Origin: an uncultured Agromyces sp.
GTDB taxonomy: Bacteria; Actinomycetota; Actinomycetes; Actinomycetales; Microbacteriaceae
DNA length: 64,000 nt
Direction: 5' to 3'
Assembly: GCA_913053875.1 (NCBI GenBank)
Contig: CAJXGN010000008.1
Location: 1 to 64,000, forward strand
Shown: in pieces, positions 36,794-45,055 of the stretch
How the letters are laid out: every line of letters starts with the position of its first letter
Numbering within the stretch: the stretch's first letter is position 1
The notes under the pieces: generated by a model
What the model saw: the letters and a program-made list of their open reading frames with translations, nothing else
Told to the model about the DNA's origin: nothing
Database searches by the model: none
Translations under genes and position numbers: made by a program

Positions 36794-37950
36794 TTGTCGG
36801 TGTCGTCCTTCGCGGTGTCAGCGGTCGAAGGGGCGTCCGCCGACAGGGTCGCACCTTCGGTCTCGAGCGTATCCTCGCGCTCCTGCTCCTCGACCACCGC
36901 ATCCTCGATGTCCGGCTCCGGCTGGTACGGCTTCAGCAGCAGGCCCATCATGACCGCGGAGACGACTGTTCCGATCGCGCCGGCCAGCAGGTACAGCGGG
37001 ATGTTGTTGATCAGCGGGATGGTGAAGATGCCGCCGATGGGAGCGGACAGCGTGATGCCGAAAAGTGCGGCGAGGCCCGCGCCGACCGCCGAGCCGGTCA
37101 TGATCGACGGGATCACCTTGGTCGGGTGCGAGATGGCGAACGGGATCGCGCCCTCGCCGATGAACGTGAGGCCCATCACCGCTGCGGCCTTGCCGGCATC
37201 GCGGAGCTCCGGCGAGAACTTCCGTCGGAACAGGAACGTCGCCAGTGCGCAGCCACCACTGATCGCGAACGCGCCTGCCGCGACCATGCCCATCGGGGCA
37301 GAGGCCACGGCTCCGCCGTCCGCCGTCGTCAGGGTCGAGACGGCGAACAGATAGGCCACCTTGTTGACCGGACCTCCCATGTCGAACGCGATCATCGCCC
37401 CGAGTACCAGGCCCAGTACCACGGCGCTCCCCGTGCTGAGGTCCGTGAGGAAGTTCGTCAGTCCGTCATTGAGCGGCGGGATGAGCAGGTTGATCGGGAT
37501 CATCGCCAATCCGATGAGGACTGCGCCGATGATGGGATAGACCAGCAGGACTCGCACCCCCTCGAAGGACCTCGGCAGCTTCTTCGTGAGCCATCGCAGG
37601 AGGACCGTGAGGTAGCCGCCCGCGAAGCCTGCGATGATCGCCCCGATGAAACCCGATCCGCCGGCGAGGGCCACGAGCCCACCGGCCATGCCGACCAGGA
37701 GTCCCGGCTTGTCGGCGATCGAATAGGCGATGTACCCGGCGAGGATCGGAAGCATCAGGCCGATGATCATGCCACCGAGCTCGAGGAGCCACGCCGATAC
37801 CGGGTTCGTCGTGCCGAATGTCGCGGTGCTCGCGTTCGCCGAATCGAACAGGAACGCGAATGAGATCAGCACGCCGCCCGCGACGATGAAGGGGATGAAC
37901 GACGACACGCCGGACATCAGGTGCCGATAGGGAGTGTTCCACCAACTCAT
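36790..37950 (-). CDS. PTS fructose-family EIIC component (mannosyl-sugar permease)
   Basis: A 386-residue inner-membrane sugar permease with about nine hydrophobic segments, beginning TPYRHLMSGVSSFIPFIVAGGVLISFAFLFD, the usual EIIC-Fru opening. The conserved FDMGGPVNKVAYLF and ITEGAIPF-like segment (FIGEGAIPFAISHP) mark the substrate region. The last ~55 residues are acidic and polar, a cytoplasmic tail. Gap to the EIIB gene is 36 bases. It would import and phosphorylate a mannose-containing disaccharide or mannosylglycerate, judging by the adjacent GH38 enzyme. Confidence 0.92.
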   Translation of the reverse strand: MSWWNTPYRHLMSGVSSFIPFIVAGGVLISFAFLFDSANASTATFGTTNPVSAWLLELGGMIIGLMLPILAGYIAYSIADKPGLLVGMAGGLVALAGGSGFIGAIIAGFAGGYLTVLLRWLTKKLPRSFEGVRVLLVYPIIGAVLIGLAMIPINLLIPPLNDGLTNFLTDLSTGSAVVLGLVLGAMIAFDMGGPVNKVAYLFAVSTLTTADGGAVASAPMGMVAAGAFAISGGCALATFLFRRKFSPELRDAGKAAAVMGLTFIGEGAIPFAISHPTKVIPSIMTGSAVGAGLAALFGITLSAPIGGIFTIPLINNIPLYLLAGAIGTVVSAVMMGLLLKPYQPEPDIEDAVVEEQEREDTLETEGATLSADAPSTADTAKDDTDK

Positions 37951-37986
37951 GATTGCTACTCCTTCGTAGTCATTTCGGGGTGAGGG

Positions 37987-38310
37987 TCAGGGGTTGTACA
38001 ACTTGGTCTTGCCGTCCTGGAGCATCCGGAGGACCTTCTCGCTGCGATGGATCGCATCGCCGGAGGAGACCATGAGGATCTGCTTCCCACGGAAGCGCTC
38101 CATCTCCACGCGCGTGTCCGCGGCGATGATCACCGCGGCCGCCTCGCGGATCTCCGCAGGCGTCAGGCGGTTCTCCACGCCACCCGCGCCATTCGTCTCG
38201 ACCTTGATCTCGTAGCCGTGCCGGCGTGCGACCTTCTCGAGGGTCTTCGCCGCGATGTAGGTGTGCGCGATGCCGGCGGGGCAGGCGGCGACACCGACGA
38301 GCTTCTCCAT
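37987..38310 (-). CDS. PTS fructose-family EIIB component
   Basis: A 107-residue EIIB-Fru protein. The phosphorylated Cys10 is in VGVAACPAGIAHTYIAAKTLE, a sequence characteristic of the family. It starts one base after the mannosidase stop codon. It takes phosphate from EIIA and gives it to the sugar during transport through the EIIC. Confidence 0.92.
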   Translation of the reverse strand: MEKLVGVAACPAGIAHTYIAAKTLEKVARRHGYEIKVETNGAGGVENRLTPAEIREAAAVIIAADTRVEMERFRGKQILMVSSGDAIHRSEKVLRMLQDGKTKLYNP

Positions 38311-38311
38311 G

Positions 38312-41008
38312 TCACTCCTCTTCTCGTTGGCCGATCACCAGTGTGGTGAGGTGGCCCGGTGCGAACTGCGCAGGTACTCCATCGACGGGTATGCGGTGCT
38401 CGTCGACGAGATCCGTGGTGCCCGTCATGCGCAGACGGGCCGGCACGCGCGCGGTGCCGGTCGGCACGGCGTCGTCCGACGCGTTGAACAGGCGGACCAG
38501 CGTCGACTCGTCCCGATCCGACTCGACGAGAGTGCCGAAGCTCACGCCGGGCTCGTCGATGGCGAACACGTCGAGTTGTCGAGGCAGGCCGGCGCTCCAC
38601 GGATTGAGCGGGAAGTAGCTGATCGGATAGAACAGCGGGTCGAGCTTCTGGTTCTGGCCGTACAGCGGGTTGGTCGCGAACTGGGCGTACGTGCGGAAGA
38701 CCCGGTTCTCGTCGAGCGGCGCGTCCCCGAACCCGATCCCGATGTCGATCTGGATAGCCTGGTCGTCGAGCTGGTGCGTGGGTGCGGCGAAGAGTCGCTC
38801 GGCCATCCCGCTGGGTCGCCCCGGCCGGCGATGCAGGTCGGGCAGTCCGATGTGGCCGACCGCGCGCAGCACGGTGAGCATCACGTCGCCGTAGTCCTCC
38901 CCGACGAACTCGTACTCCTTGAGGCTCCGGGTGTAGATGCTCACCGCGCCGGCGTCGTCGGCCGCCGAGACGTGGTTCAGCAACGGACGGGTCGCGCTGG
39001 GCTCCTCGAAGTACCCCTGTTCCTTCCAGTTCGCCATCTCCGGCGGGAGGCAGGGACGCTCGGAGATGCTGAACGGGCCGCCGCCGAACGAGACGGAGTT
39101 CTGCTTGCCAGTGCGGATGCCGAGGCGAAGCCGATGGTCGTGGGCCCGGTTGACGACCTCGCCGCTCACCCGGAGCACGGTCGATCCCGCATCCAGCGTG
39201 AGCGCGATCGTGAACGGGAGCACCGCGTCGGCCATCTTCCCGCGGCGCTGCTCCTGGCCGGAAGGCACCGTGAGCTCGCCGACGAGGTGCAGCTCCGAGA
39301 GCAGGTCCGACGTGAAGGTCGAGACCACGTCCGCGGCGGTCAGCGGCCGCGTGACGAGCCACTCGTGTTCCGGTGCCGGGTAGTCGTAGTCGTAGCTGTC
39401 GCCCTCATCGCCGCCGTCCTCGAAGTAGAGCGCGCCCTGCAGCACCTGTCCGGTGCGCTTGTCGTGGATGTCGATCCCTGCGTCGGTGCAGATCACCCGA
39501 AGGTGCTCGTTCTCGATCGTCGTCGCAGTCGTCTCGGGGGTGACCGGCACCGGTGCGTCTTCGGTCTCGATGACCCGCGCGGTGCGGTAGCCGATCCCGT
39601 CGAACTCCCCGACGTCGCACACGATCTCCGTGCGGTGGTACCACCTGTCCTCGGTCATGTCCGCCGGGTCCTTCCGGACCACGCCCAGGTAGTGCCGTTG
39701 CCGACTCTCGACCACGTACGGCAGCGTGCGCCCGTCCAGCTCGAGCCGGAACGCGGGCCCGCTGGTGATGATGCTCATGCGCTGCACCAGCCGGCGACGC
39801 CACGGGAGCGTGTGGAAGACCACGAGCGTGCTGCCCGGCTCACCGGCGTCCTCGACCGAGTGGCAGGCCAGTCGGCAGAGGAAGTCGCTGGCGCCCCGCG
39901 CGATGTACGACGCATACTCGGCGTTGGACTTGACCCACGCGTTCGTCATGTCGCCATGCGTCGCCGAACCATGCGTCTGCGTGTTGACCAGGTGGTACCA
40001 GGCCTGGTCGATGATGCCGTGGTCGTAGGGGATCCCGGCGATCGCGAGCATCGACATCAGCGGCTGCAACTCGAAGACCAGCTTGCGATCGACTTGGTCG
40101 ATGAGGGTCTTGATGTCCGACCGGGCCGAGTTCATCCCGTTCACGTGGATGCGGTGATACTGCGGGGAGAAAATGTCCCCGGTGTGCGTCTTCAGGTCGC
40201 GGCCGTGTGCTCGCACGCGGTCGAAGAAGTCAGGCCAGGTCGTTTCTCGGAACTCGATCCGGTCCTGCAGCTCGTTGTAGCGACGGATCTTGCCTTTCAC
40301 GTCGCGCATGATCGGGTTGCTGTCGAAACCGAGCGGGAATACGAACTCGTTCTCGAGGGTCGAGCGCTCGACCAGCCGGTCGATGAGTCGGCCGACGCCG
40401 ATCTTGTTGTAGTCCTCGGCCGCATCGGTGAACAGGTCTCCGTTGCGGAACGCGTTCGCGCCGTAACCGTAGCCTGACAGCAGCACGTTGCACAGCACGC
40501 GACTGCCGTCGTTGGACTGGAAGTAGAACTCCGTGCCGAGCCCGTAGACGTCACCGACCCCGCGCGTGAACACGAACTCCGAGATCCCGAGTTGGGCGAG
40601 GATCTTGGGGAAGTCGGCCGGGAAGCCGAACGGGTCGGCGTGGTACGCAACCCGGTTCGACCCACCGAGCGACTCGGCGTAGTTGATGCCGAGGCGGGCG
40701 TTGTTGATGATTGATTCGCCAGAGCTGAGGTAGGCATCGAGCTGGTTGACGAACGGCCCGATCGCGAGCTTGCCGTTGCTCACCCAGCGCGACACCTCGT
40801 CGCGCTCGTTCGGGTGCAGCTGCAGGTACTCGAAGATCGCGGTCGTCTGGCCGTCGAGGAAGAACTGGTCGATCTCGCCGCTGCGGAACGCCTCGAGCAT
40901 CTCGCGCAGGTTGTAGGCGAAGGTGACCATCGCCTCCTGCGGCGCGAACCACCAGTACGGATCCCAGTGGGTGTGGTGGATGCTGTGAGCGATCAGTTTG
41001 TCTGCCAC
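38312..41008 (-). CDS. GH38 alpha-mannosidase (mannosylglycerate hydrolase MngB-like)
   Basis: An 898-residue cytoplasmic glycoside hydrolase. The N-terminal GH38 catalytic domain has the zinc ligands in HTHWDPYWW (His14, Asp16) and the nucleophile Asp125 in AYHADPFGFP. A middle helical domain and a C-terminal beta domain (ending RLRMTGTTDLVDEHRIPVDG and LTTLVIGQREEE) follow. The size is close to E. coli MngB (877 residues). It starts at GTG inside the end of the isomerase gene, overlapping by 16 bases. With the PTS genes it would split an incoming phosphorylated mannoside and release mannose-6-phosphate. Confidence 0.93.
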   Translation of the reverse strand: MADKLIAHSIHHTHWDPYWWFAPQEAMVTFAYNLREMLEAFRSGEIDQFFLDGQTTAIFEYLQLHPNERDEVSRWVSNGKLAIGPFVNQLDAYLSSGESIINNARLGINYAESLGGSNRVAYHADPFGFPADFPKILAQLGISEFVFTRGVGDVYGLGTEFYFQSNDGSRVLCNVLLSGYGYGANAFRNGDLFTDAAEDYNKIGVGRLIDRLVERSTLENEFVFPLGFDSNPIMRDVKGKIRRYNELQDRIEFRETTWPDFFDRVRAHGRDLKTHTGDIFSPQYHRIHVNGMNSARSDIKTLIDQVDRKLVFELQPLMSMLAIAGIPYDHGIIDQAWYHLVNTQTHGSATHGDMTNAWVKSNAEYASYIARGASDFLCRLACHSVEDAGEPGSTLVVFHTLPWRRRLVQRMSIITSGPAFRLELDGRTLPYVVESRQRHYLGVVRKDPADMTEDRWYHRTEIVCDVGEFDGIGYRTARVIETEDAPVPVTPETTATTIENEHLRVICTDAGIDIHDKRTGQVLQGALYFEDGGDEGDSYDYDYPAPEHEWLVTRPLTAADVVSTFTSDLLSELHLVGELTVPSGQEQRRGKMADAVLPFTIALTLDAGSTVLRVSGEVVNRAHDHRLRLGIRTGKQNSVSFGGGPFSISERPCLPPEMANWKEQGYFEEPSATRPLLNHVSAADDAGAVSIYTRSLKEYEFVGEDYGDVMLTVLRAVGHIGLPDLHRRPGRPSGMAERLFAAPTHQLDDQAIQIDIGIGFGDAPLDENRVFRTYAQFATNPLYGQNQKLDPLFYPISYFPLNPWSAGLPRQLDVFAIDEPGVSFGTLVESDRDESTLVRLFNASDDAVPTGTARVPARLRMTGTTDLVDEHRIPVDGVPAQFAPGHLTTLVIGQREEE

Positions 41009-42786
41009 GTCTCATACCTGTCGGGTCGGATGATGGTCGTGTGCACCACGATGGGGTGCCGCCGGTCGGCGACTACCTCGAAGCTCGGCATGTCGGCCGG
41101 TACGACGACGACGTCGAGGAAGCTGGCCGTGTAGTGTCGACCGCCGCCGCCCGGCGCCTGGATGCGCGCGGTCTCTCCGTCCACGAGCGTCAGCACCGTG
41201 AAACCGGTCCGGTTCTCGGCCACGTACGAGCGACCGGCCGCGATCTCGATCCGGTGCGCCTCGATGTACATGTCCTCGTACTGACCGACGAGGTCATCCG
41301 ACCAGCCCGGTCCGTCGGCCACGCGCCGCGGCTCGAAGGCGACGTGCTCGTCGACCCACTCGGCATCCCGGTCGAACGCGAGCGCCTGCTCTCCGAGCAG
41401 GGTGTGGATGGGGCGGGGGCGGCCGGTGATGTCCGGCCGCACGTAGTCGTAGAGCTTGTAGGTGTAGGCGGACGTCGTGATGGTCCCGAGCTCGAGGACG
41501 AGTTGGTTGCGGCCGGACGCGTGGACGGTGCCATGGGGGAGGAAGACCTGACGACCCGGTGCGGAGTCGATCCCGTAGATGTAGTCCTCGTACGGCACCT
41601 CCGACCCGTCGCGCTCGGAGCGCCGGCAGAGCTCCAGGAACTCATGCCCGTCGCCCGAGAAACCGACGTACGTCTTCGCCCCCTGCCCGGTGAGCACCAC
41701 GTAATACGCCTCGTTCTGCGCGGCGATGTCGCCGTGCAGTTCGCGGATCATCTCGTCGCTGGGATGCACCTGGATGGAGAGGTTCCCGTTGCTGTGCCAC
41801 GTGTCGTCGTAGTTGAATCGCACCGGAAAACGGCCCTCGAACCGGCGATCGAGCACGTCGCCGATGATCTCCTCGCCGACCGCGTCCATCGCGGTCATGA
41901 ACGGGATGTCGACTTCGACGTCGCCGGAACGCAGCAGCACGCTCGCCTCGGTCGGGATGAGTTCGAACGCCCAGGCGACCTTGTCGACGAGTTCGTCGGG
42001 CACACCGCGGAGGTGCTTGACGAACTGGCCGCCCCAGACCCCCTCGACGTAGAGCGGCTTGGCCCGGAACGGCCCGGTGGCGAGCTCCGCCAGCGCGGCG
42101 TGGACCTCGGCCCAGCGCAGGATCTGGAATCCGCGCCCCGAGTCGAGGACGTATCCAGCGACTTCGCCCGAACGGATCAGCTGCGCCCGCAGCCGGGTCG
42201 ACAGCTCGAGGTCGATGATGAACGCCTGCCGGGCGACCTGGTCGACGTCGCGGTCGCGGTTGCCACCGAGGCACTCGTATCCCTCCCACACCCGCAGTGC
42301 GGCGTCCTTCGGCGTGACGTCCGCGAAGAGCACCGCGTCGGCGTGGGGCCGAAGCACGTTGCAGGCGCTCCCGAGCCCGTGGAGAAGGGTCGGCGCCCCG
42401 CTGCGTTCCACCTCCTCGAGGAAGGAGCGGACCTTCGCCTCGTCGAGCAGTGCCTCGTACGGCTGGTCGAAGAGTTTGCCGAAGATGAGCTCCGGGTCCG
42501 CTTCGCGGTCCATCGGAAGGTACGGAGCGAAGATCGTCTCGAGCTCGCCGGGGGAGCGGTACAAGGTGGTCACGTCCACGAGTCGCCAGGTGCCACCCGC
42601 GGGCCCGATCAATTCGACGAGCTCGGAGAAGCGCGCCGTCGCGATGCCGTCCAGGAGCACCAGCGCGCCGCCGTCGTTCGTCTCGGAGATGGTCGCGAGG
42701 AGGCTCGACTCGACCGTGAGATCGGCGGCGATCGTATTCACCGGCACCGGGTCGTCGAAGGGAATGGGGCGGTACGCGAAAGTCAC
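40993..42786 (-). CDS. Class I mannose-6-phosphate isomerase with long N-terminal extension
   Basis: A 597-residue protein. The C-terminal ~370 residues are a cupin-fold class I phosphomannose isomerase: VEGVWGGQFVKHLRG, zinc ligands in LSIQVHPSDEMI, the segment NEAYYVVLTGQGAKTYVGF, and FLPHGTVHASGRNQLVLELGT. It would convert mannose-6-phosphate to fructose-6-phosphate. The first ~230 residues are extra compared with ordinary enzymes of 300-400 residues, and include PTLLHGLGSACNVLRPHADAVLFADVTPKDAALRVWEGYECLGG, of unknown role. It is the first gene of the six-gene operon. The GTG at 42786 lacks a ribosome binding site and is read as leaderless. Confidence 0.88.
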   Translation of the reverse strand: MTFAYRPIPFDDPVPVNTIAADLTVESSLLATISETNDGGALVLLDGIATARFSELVELIGPAGGTWRLVDVTTLYRSPGELETIFAPYLPMDREADPELIFGKLFDQPYEALLDEAKVRSFLEEVERSGAPTLLHGLGSACNVLRPHADAVLFADVTPKDAALRVWEGYECLGGNRDRDVDQVARQAFIIDLELSTRLRAQLIRSGEVAGYVLDSGRGFQILRWAEVHAALAELATGPFRAKPLYVEGVWGGQFVKHLRGVPDELVDKVAWAFELIPTEASVLLRSGDVEVDIPFMTAMDAVGEEIIGDVLDRRFEGRFPVRFNYDDTWHSNGNLSIQVHPSDEMIRELHGDIAAQNEAYYVVLTGQGAKTYVGFSGDGHEFLELCRRSERDGSEVPYEDYIYGIDSAPGRQVFLPHGTVHASGRNQLVLELGTITTSAYTYKLYDYVRPDITGRPRPIHTLLGEQALAFDRDAEWVDEHVAFEPRRVADGPGWSDDLVGQYEDMYIEAHRIEIAAGRSYVAENRTGFTVLTLVDGETARIQAPGGGGRHYTASFLDVVVVPADMPSFEVVADRRHPIVVHTTIIRPDRYETWQTN

Positions 42787-42790
42787 ATGC

Positions 42791-42802
42791 CTGTTATAAC
42801 AG
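42791..42802 (-). promoter_or_regulatory. Palindromic operator CTGTTATAACAG overlapping a leaderless promoter
   Basis: A perfect 12-bp palindrome whose inner bases form the -10 element TATAAC on the minus strand (42793-42798). Six bases separate this from the GTG at 42786. A -35-like TTGACC lies at 42817-42822, 18 bases upstream of the -10. A regulator bound here, probably the operon's own GntR/UTRA protein, would block RNA polymerase directly. Confidence 0.75.
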
Positions 42803-42964
42803 CATAATGTTGGAATGGTCAACGCCTCCGCAACGCTCGAGCCATCGAGGCACCGAGTCTTCGCGGCGGCGCCAAGGTTTCGACATAGGAGGCACATAGG
42901 AAGCGCATGGGCACGGATGGTGCAGTGGGCTCCAGCCCACCAGACTCCGACCCGAGGACCCATC

Positions 42965-44116
42965 ATGAGACGACTCACCCTTACCACTGCCGCCCTGCTC
43001 ACCTCCGCGCTGCTCTTCACCGGCTGCACGACGACGCTGGCGGACTCAAGTGCGGACACCTCCGCGACCACGTCCAGTTCCTCGTCGTCCGAGACGAGCA
43101 CCGTCGAGACGGCCGCGGTCAGCGGTGACATCGACTGGAGCGGGCTGCCGACGACGGAGGTCGAGCTCACCGATGACGGGCTGACCATCACCGAGGCGGG
43201 CACCTACGTGCTCAGCGGCTCGACGACGGGGCAGATCGTCGTCGACACCGACGGGGACGTGCGCATCATCCTCGACGGCGTGACCATCGGCAGCGCCGAC
43301 GGCGCCGCCATCCAGGTCGACAGCGCCGAGACGACCGTGATCGAGCTGGCCGATGGCACGACCAACACCGTCTCCGACTCGTCCACCCGCAGCGACGAGG
43401 AGATCGACGGCGCCATCTACTCCGCCGACGACCTGATCATCACCGGCACCGGGACGCTGAACGTCACCGCCGAGTTCGCCGACGGGATCGTCGGCAAGGA
43501 CGACCTGTCGATCGAATCGGGCACGATCACGGTGACGAGCGCCGACGACGGCATCCGCGGCACGGACTCGCTGACCATCAGCGGTGGCACGATCACGGTC
43601 GACGCGGCGGGCGACGGCATCAAGTCCAGCAACGACACCGACGCCGGCGAGGGCCAGCTCGTCATCTCCGACGGCGACATCACGATCACCACGGGCGACG
43701 ACGCGGTGAAGGCCGAGCAGCAGGTGACGATCACCGGGGGCACGCTCGACATCGTCTCCTCGGTCGAGGGCATCGAAGCGCCCGTGATCGTGATCGACGG
43801 CGGTGACATCACCGTGAACGCATCCGACGACGGCATCAACGCGGCGGCATCCGCCATCGTGACGAGCGGACTGGGCATCACCGTCAACGGCGGCGAGATC
43901 ACCGTGGTGATGGGCTCGGGCGACACCGACGCGTTCGACAGCAACGGCGACCTCACGATCACCGGCGGATCGATCGACGTCACCGCGCAGTCCGCGTTCG
44001 ACTTCGACGGCAGTGGCACCCTCACCGGAGGCACCGTCACCGTCAACGGCGAGCAGGTCACCACCCTCACCAACCAGATGATGGGCGGGGGCGGGGGCGG
44101 AGGCGGTCGGCCGTAG
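42965..44116 (+). CDS. Carbohydrate-binding lipoprotein, Cthe_2159-like beta-helix
   Basis: A 383-residue lipoprotein: signal peptide with lipobox LFTGC, a Ser/Thr-rich linker (residues about 25-50), then repeated beta-helix units. Recurrent patterns are LTISGGTITVDAAGDGIKSSN, LVISDGDITITTGDDAVKAEQ and VIVIDGGDITVNASDDGINA. These resemble the Cthe_2159 family, a pectin/polygalacturonate- and calcium-binding surface protein. The C-terminus ends in a run of glycines. It may help hold plant polysaccharide at the cell surface. It is divergent from the mannosidase operon and followed after 32 bases by the AlbA_2 gene. Confidence 0.8.
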   Translation: MRRLTLTTAALLTSALLFTGCTTTLADSSADTSATTSSSSSSETSTVETAAVSGDIDWSGLPTTEVELTDDGLTITEAGTYVLSGSTTGQIVVDTDGDVRIILDGVTIGSADGAAIQVDSAETTVIELADGTTNTVSDSSTRSDEEIDGAIYSADDLIITGTGTLNVTAEFADGIVGKDDLSIESGTITVTSADDGIRGTDSLTISGGTITVDAAGDGIKSSNDTDAGEGQLVISDGDITITTGDDAVKAEQQVTITGGTLDIVSSVEGIEAPVIVIDGGDITVNASDDGINAAASAIVTSGLGITVNGGEITVVMGSGDTDAFDSNGDLTITGGSIDVTAQSAFDFDGSGTLTGGTVTVNGEQVTTLTNQMMGGGGGGGGRP

Positions 44117-44136
44117 GGGGCGTGCTCCCTTCGGGT

Positions 44137-44142
44137 TAGGGT
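44137..44142 (+). promoter_or_regulatory. TAGGGT -10 element of a leaderless promoter
   Basis: TAGGGT followed by six bases and the GTG at 44149, fitting the common spacing; no ribosome binding site is seen. Confidence 0.5.
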
Positions 44143-44148
44143 CGACGG

Positions 44149-45036
44149 GTGTCCGGAAACGTCCTCTTCGACGCCCCGCCGTGGGCGGTGGCCGTGGTCA
44201 TCCTCGCGTCGGTGCTCGTCGCGCTCGCCTTCTCGGGGATCGCACGGCTGATCCTGCGGCGGCGGGCCAAGCTGCGTGCGTCGACGGCGATCGTGCTGTC
44301 GCTGTCGGGCATCATCGTCGGCCTGCTGCTGACGGAGCTGATCGGGTCCGACCCGAACCTGGGCAGCCCGCTCGTGCTGATCACCACGCTCGGCATGGCG
44401 GTGCTGTTCATCGGCGTCTACGGTGCGGTCGCCGCGCACCTGCAGCGCCCGACCCGCGCGAGCATCGAGCAGCTGATGCGCGCCGGTGAGTCCGACGGGG
44501 TCGAGTTCAAGTCGACCGCGCGCATCAACCTCCGCACGGGCGAGAAGGATGCGCGCATGGAGCAGGTCATCGCGAAGACCGTCGCCGCGTTCCTGAACGG
44601 CGACGGCGGCGCGCTGCTGATCGGCGTCGACGACGCCGGCACTGCCCTCGGGCTCGATGCCGACCTCGCGACCCTGCGGACGCCCGACCTCGACCGCTAC
44701 GAGCTCTGGCTGCGCGACCTCATGACCACCTCGCTCGGCACCACCGCCGCCTCACTCGTGCGCGTCGACTTCGCCGAGGTGCCCGCCGGCGACGAGGCGG
44801 CAGCCGACGGGAAGGCCACCGTGTGCCGCGTCGAGATGACCGCCTCGCCGCGGCCGGTGTACCTGCGCCCGGGCAAGTCGGCCGACCCCGAGCTCTGGGT
44901 GCGCGCGGGCAACTCCACCCGCAAGCTGGCCGTCGATGAGGCGGCGAACTACATCATGCACCGCTGGCCCATCGGCGTCGGGTCGAACGTCGCGGCGCAG
45001 TTCCGCGCGGCGGTGCGGTTCTCCGAAGACCGGTAG
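44149..45036 (+). CDS. Membrane-anchored AlbA_2 (Schlafen-like) domain protein
   Basis: A 295-residue protein. The first ~105 residues have three hydrophobic helices (WAVAVVILASVLVALAFSGIARLIL, STAIVLSLSGIIVGLLL, PLVLITTLGMAVLFIGVYGAV). The rest is an AlbA_2 domain: ESDGVEFKSTARIN, KTVAAFLNGDGGALLIGVDDAGTALGL and LWVRAGNSTRKL. AlbA_2 domains occur in Schlafen-like proteins and bacterial regulators and may bind nucleic acid, but the function of these membrane-anchored versions is unknown. Convergent with the GH3 gene. Confidence 0.8.
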   Translation: MSGNVLFDAPPWAVAVVILASVLVALAFSGIARLILRRRAKLRASTAIVLSLSGIIVGLLLTELIGSDPNLGSPLVLITTLGMAVLFIGVYGAVAAHLQRPTRASIEQLMRAGESDGVEFKSTARINLRTGEKDARMEQVIAKTVAAFLNGDGGALLIGVDDAGTALGLDADLATLRTPDLDRYELWLRDLMTTSLGTTAASLVRVDFAEVPAGDEAAADGKATVCRVEMTASPRPVYLRPGKSADPELWVRAGNSTRKLAVDEAANYIMHRWPIGVGSNVAAQFRAAVRFSEDR

Positions 45037-45055
45037 CCACTCTCCGCGACCGCGG

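Noticed and set aside
42790..42802. Intrinsic terminator reading of CTGTTATAACAG
   Set aside because: The palindrome is AT-rich with no loop and sits at a promoter with a matching -35 element, so an operator is more likely.
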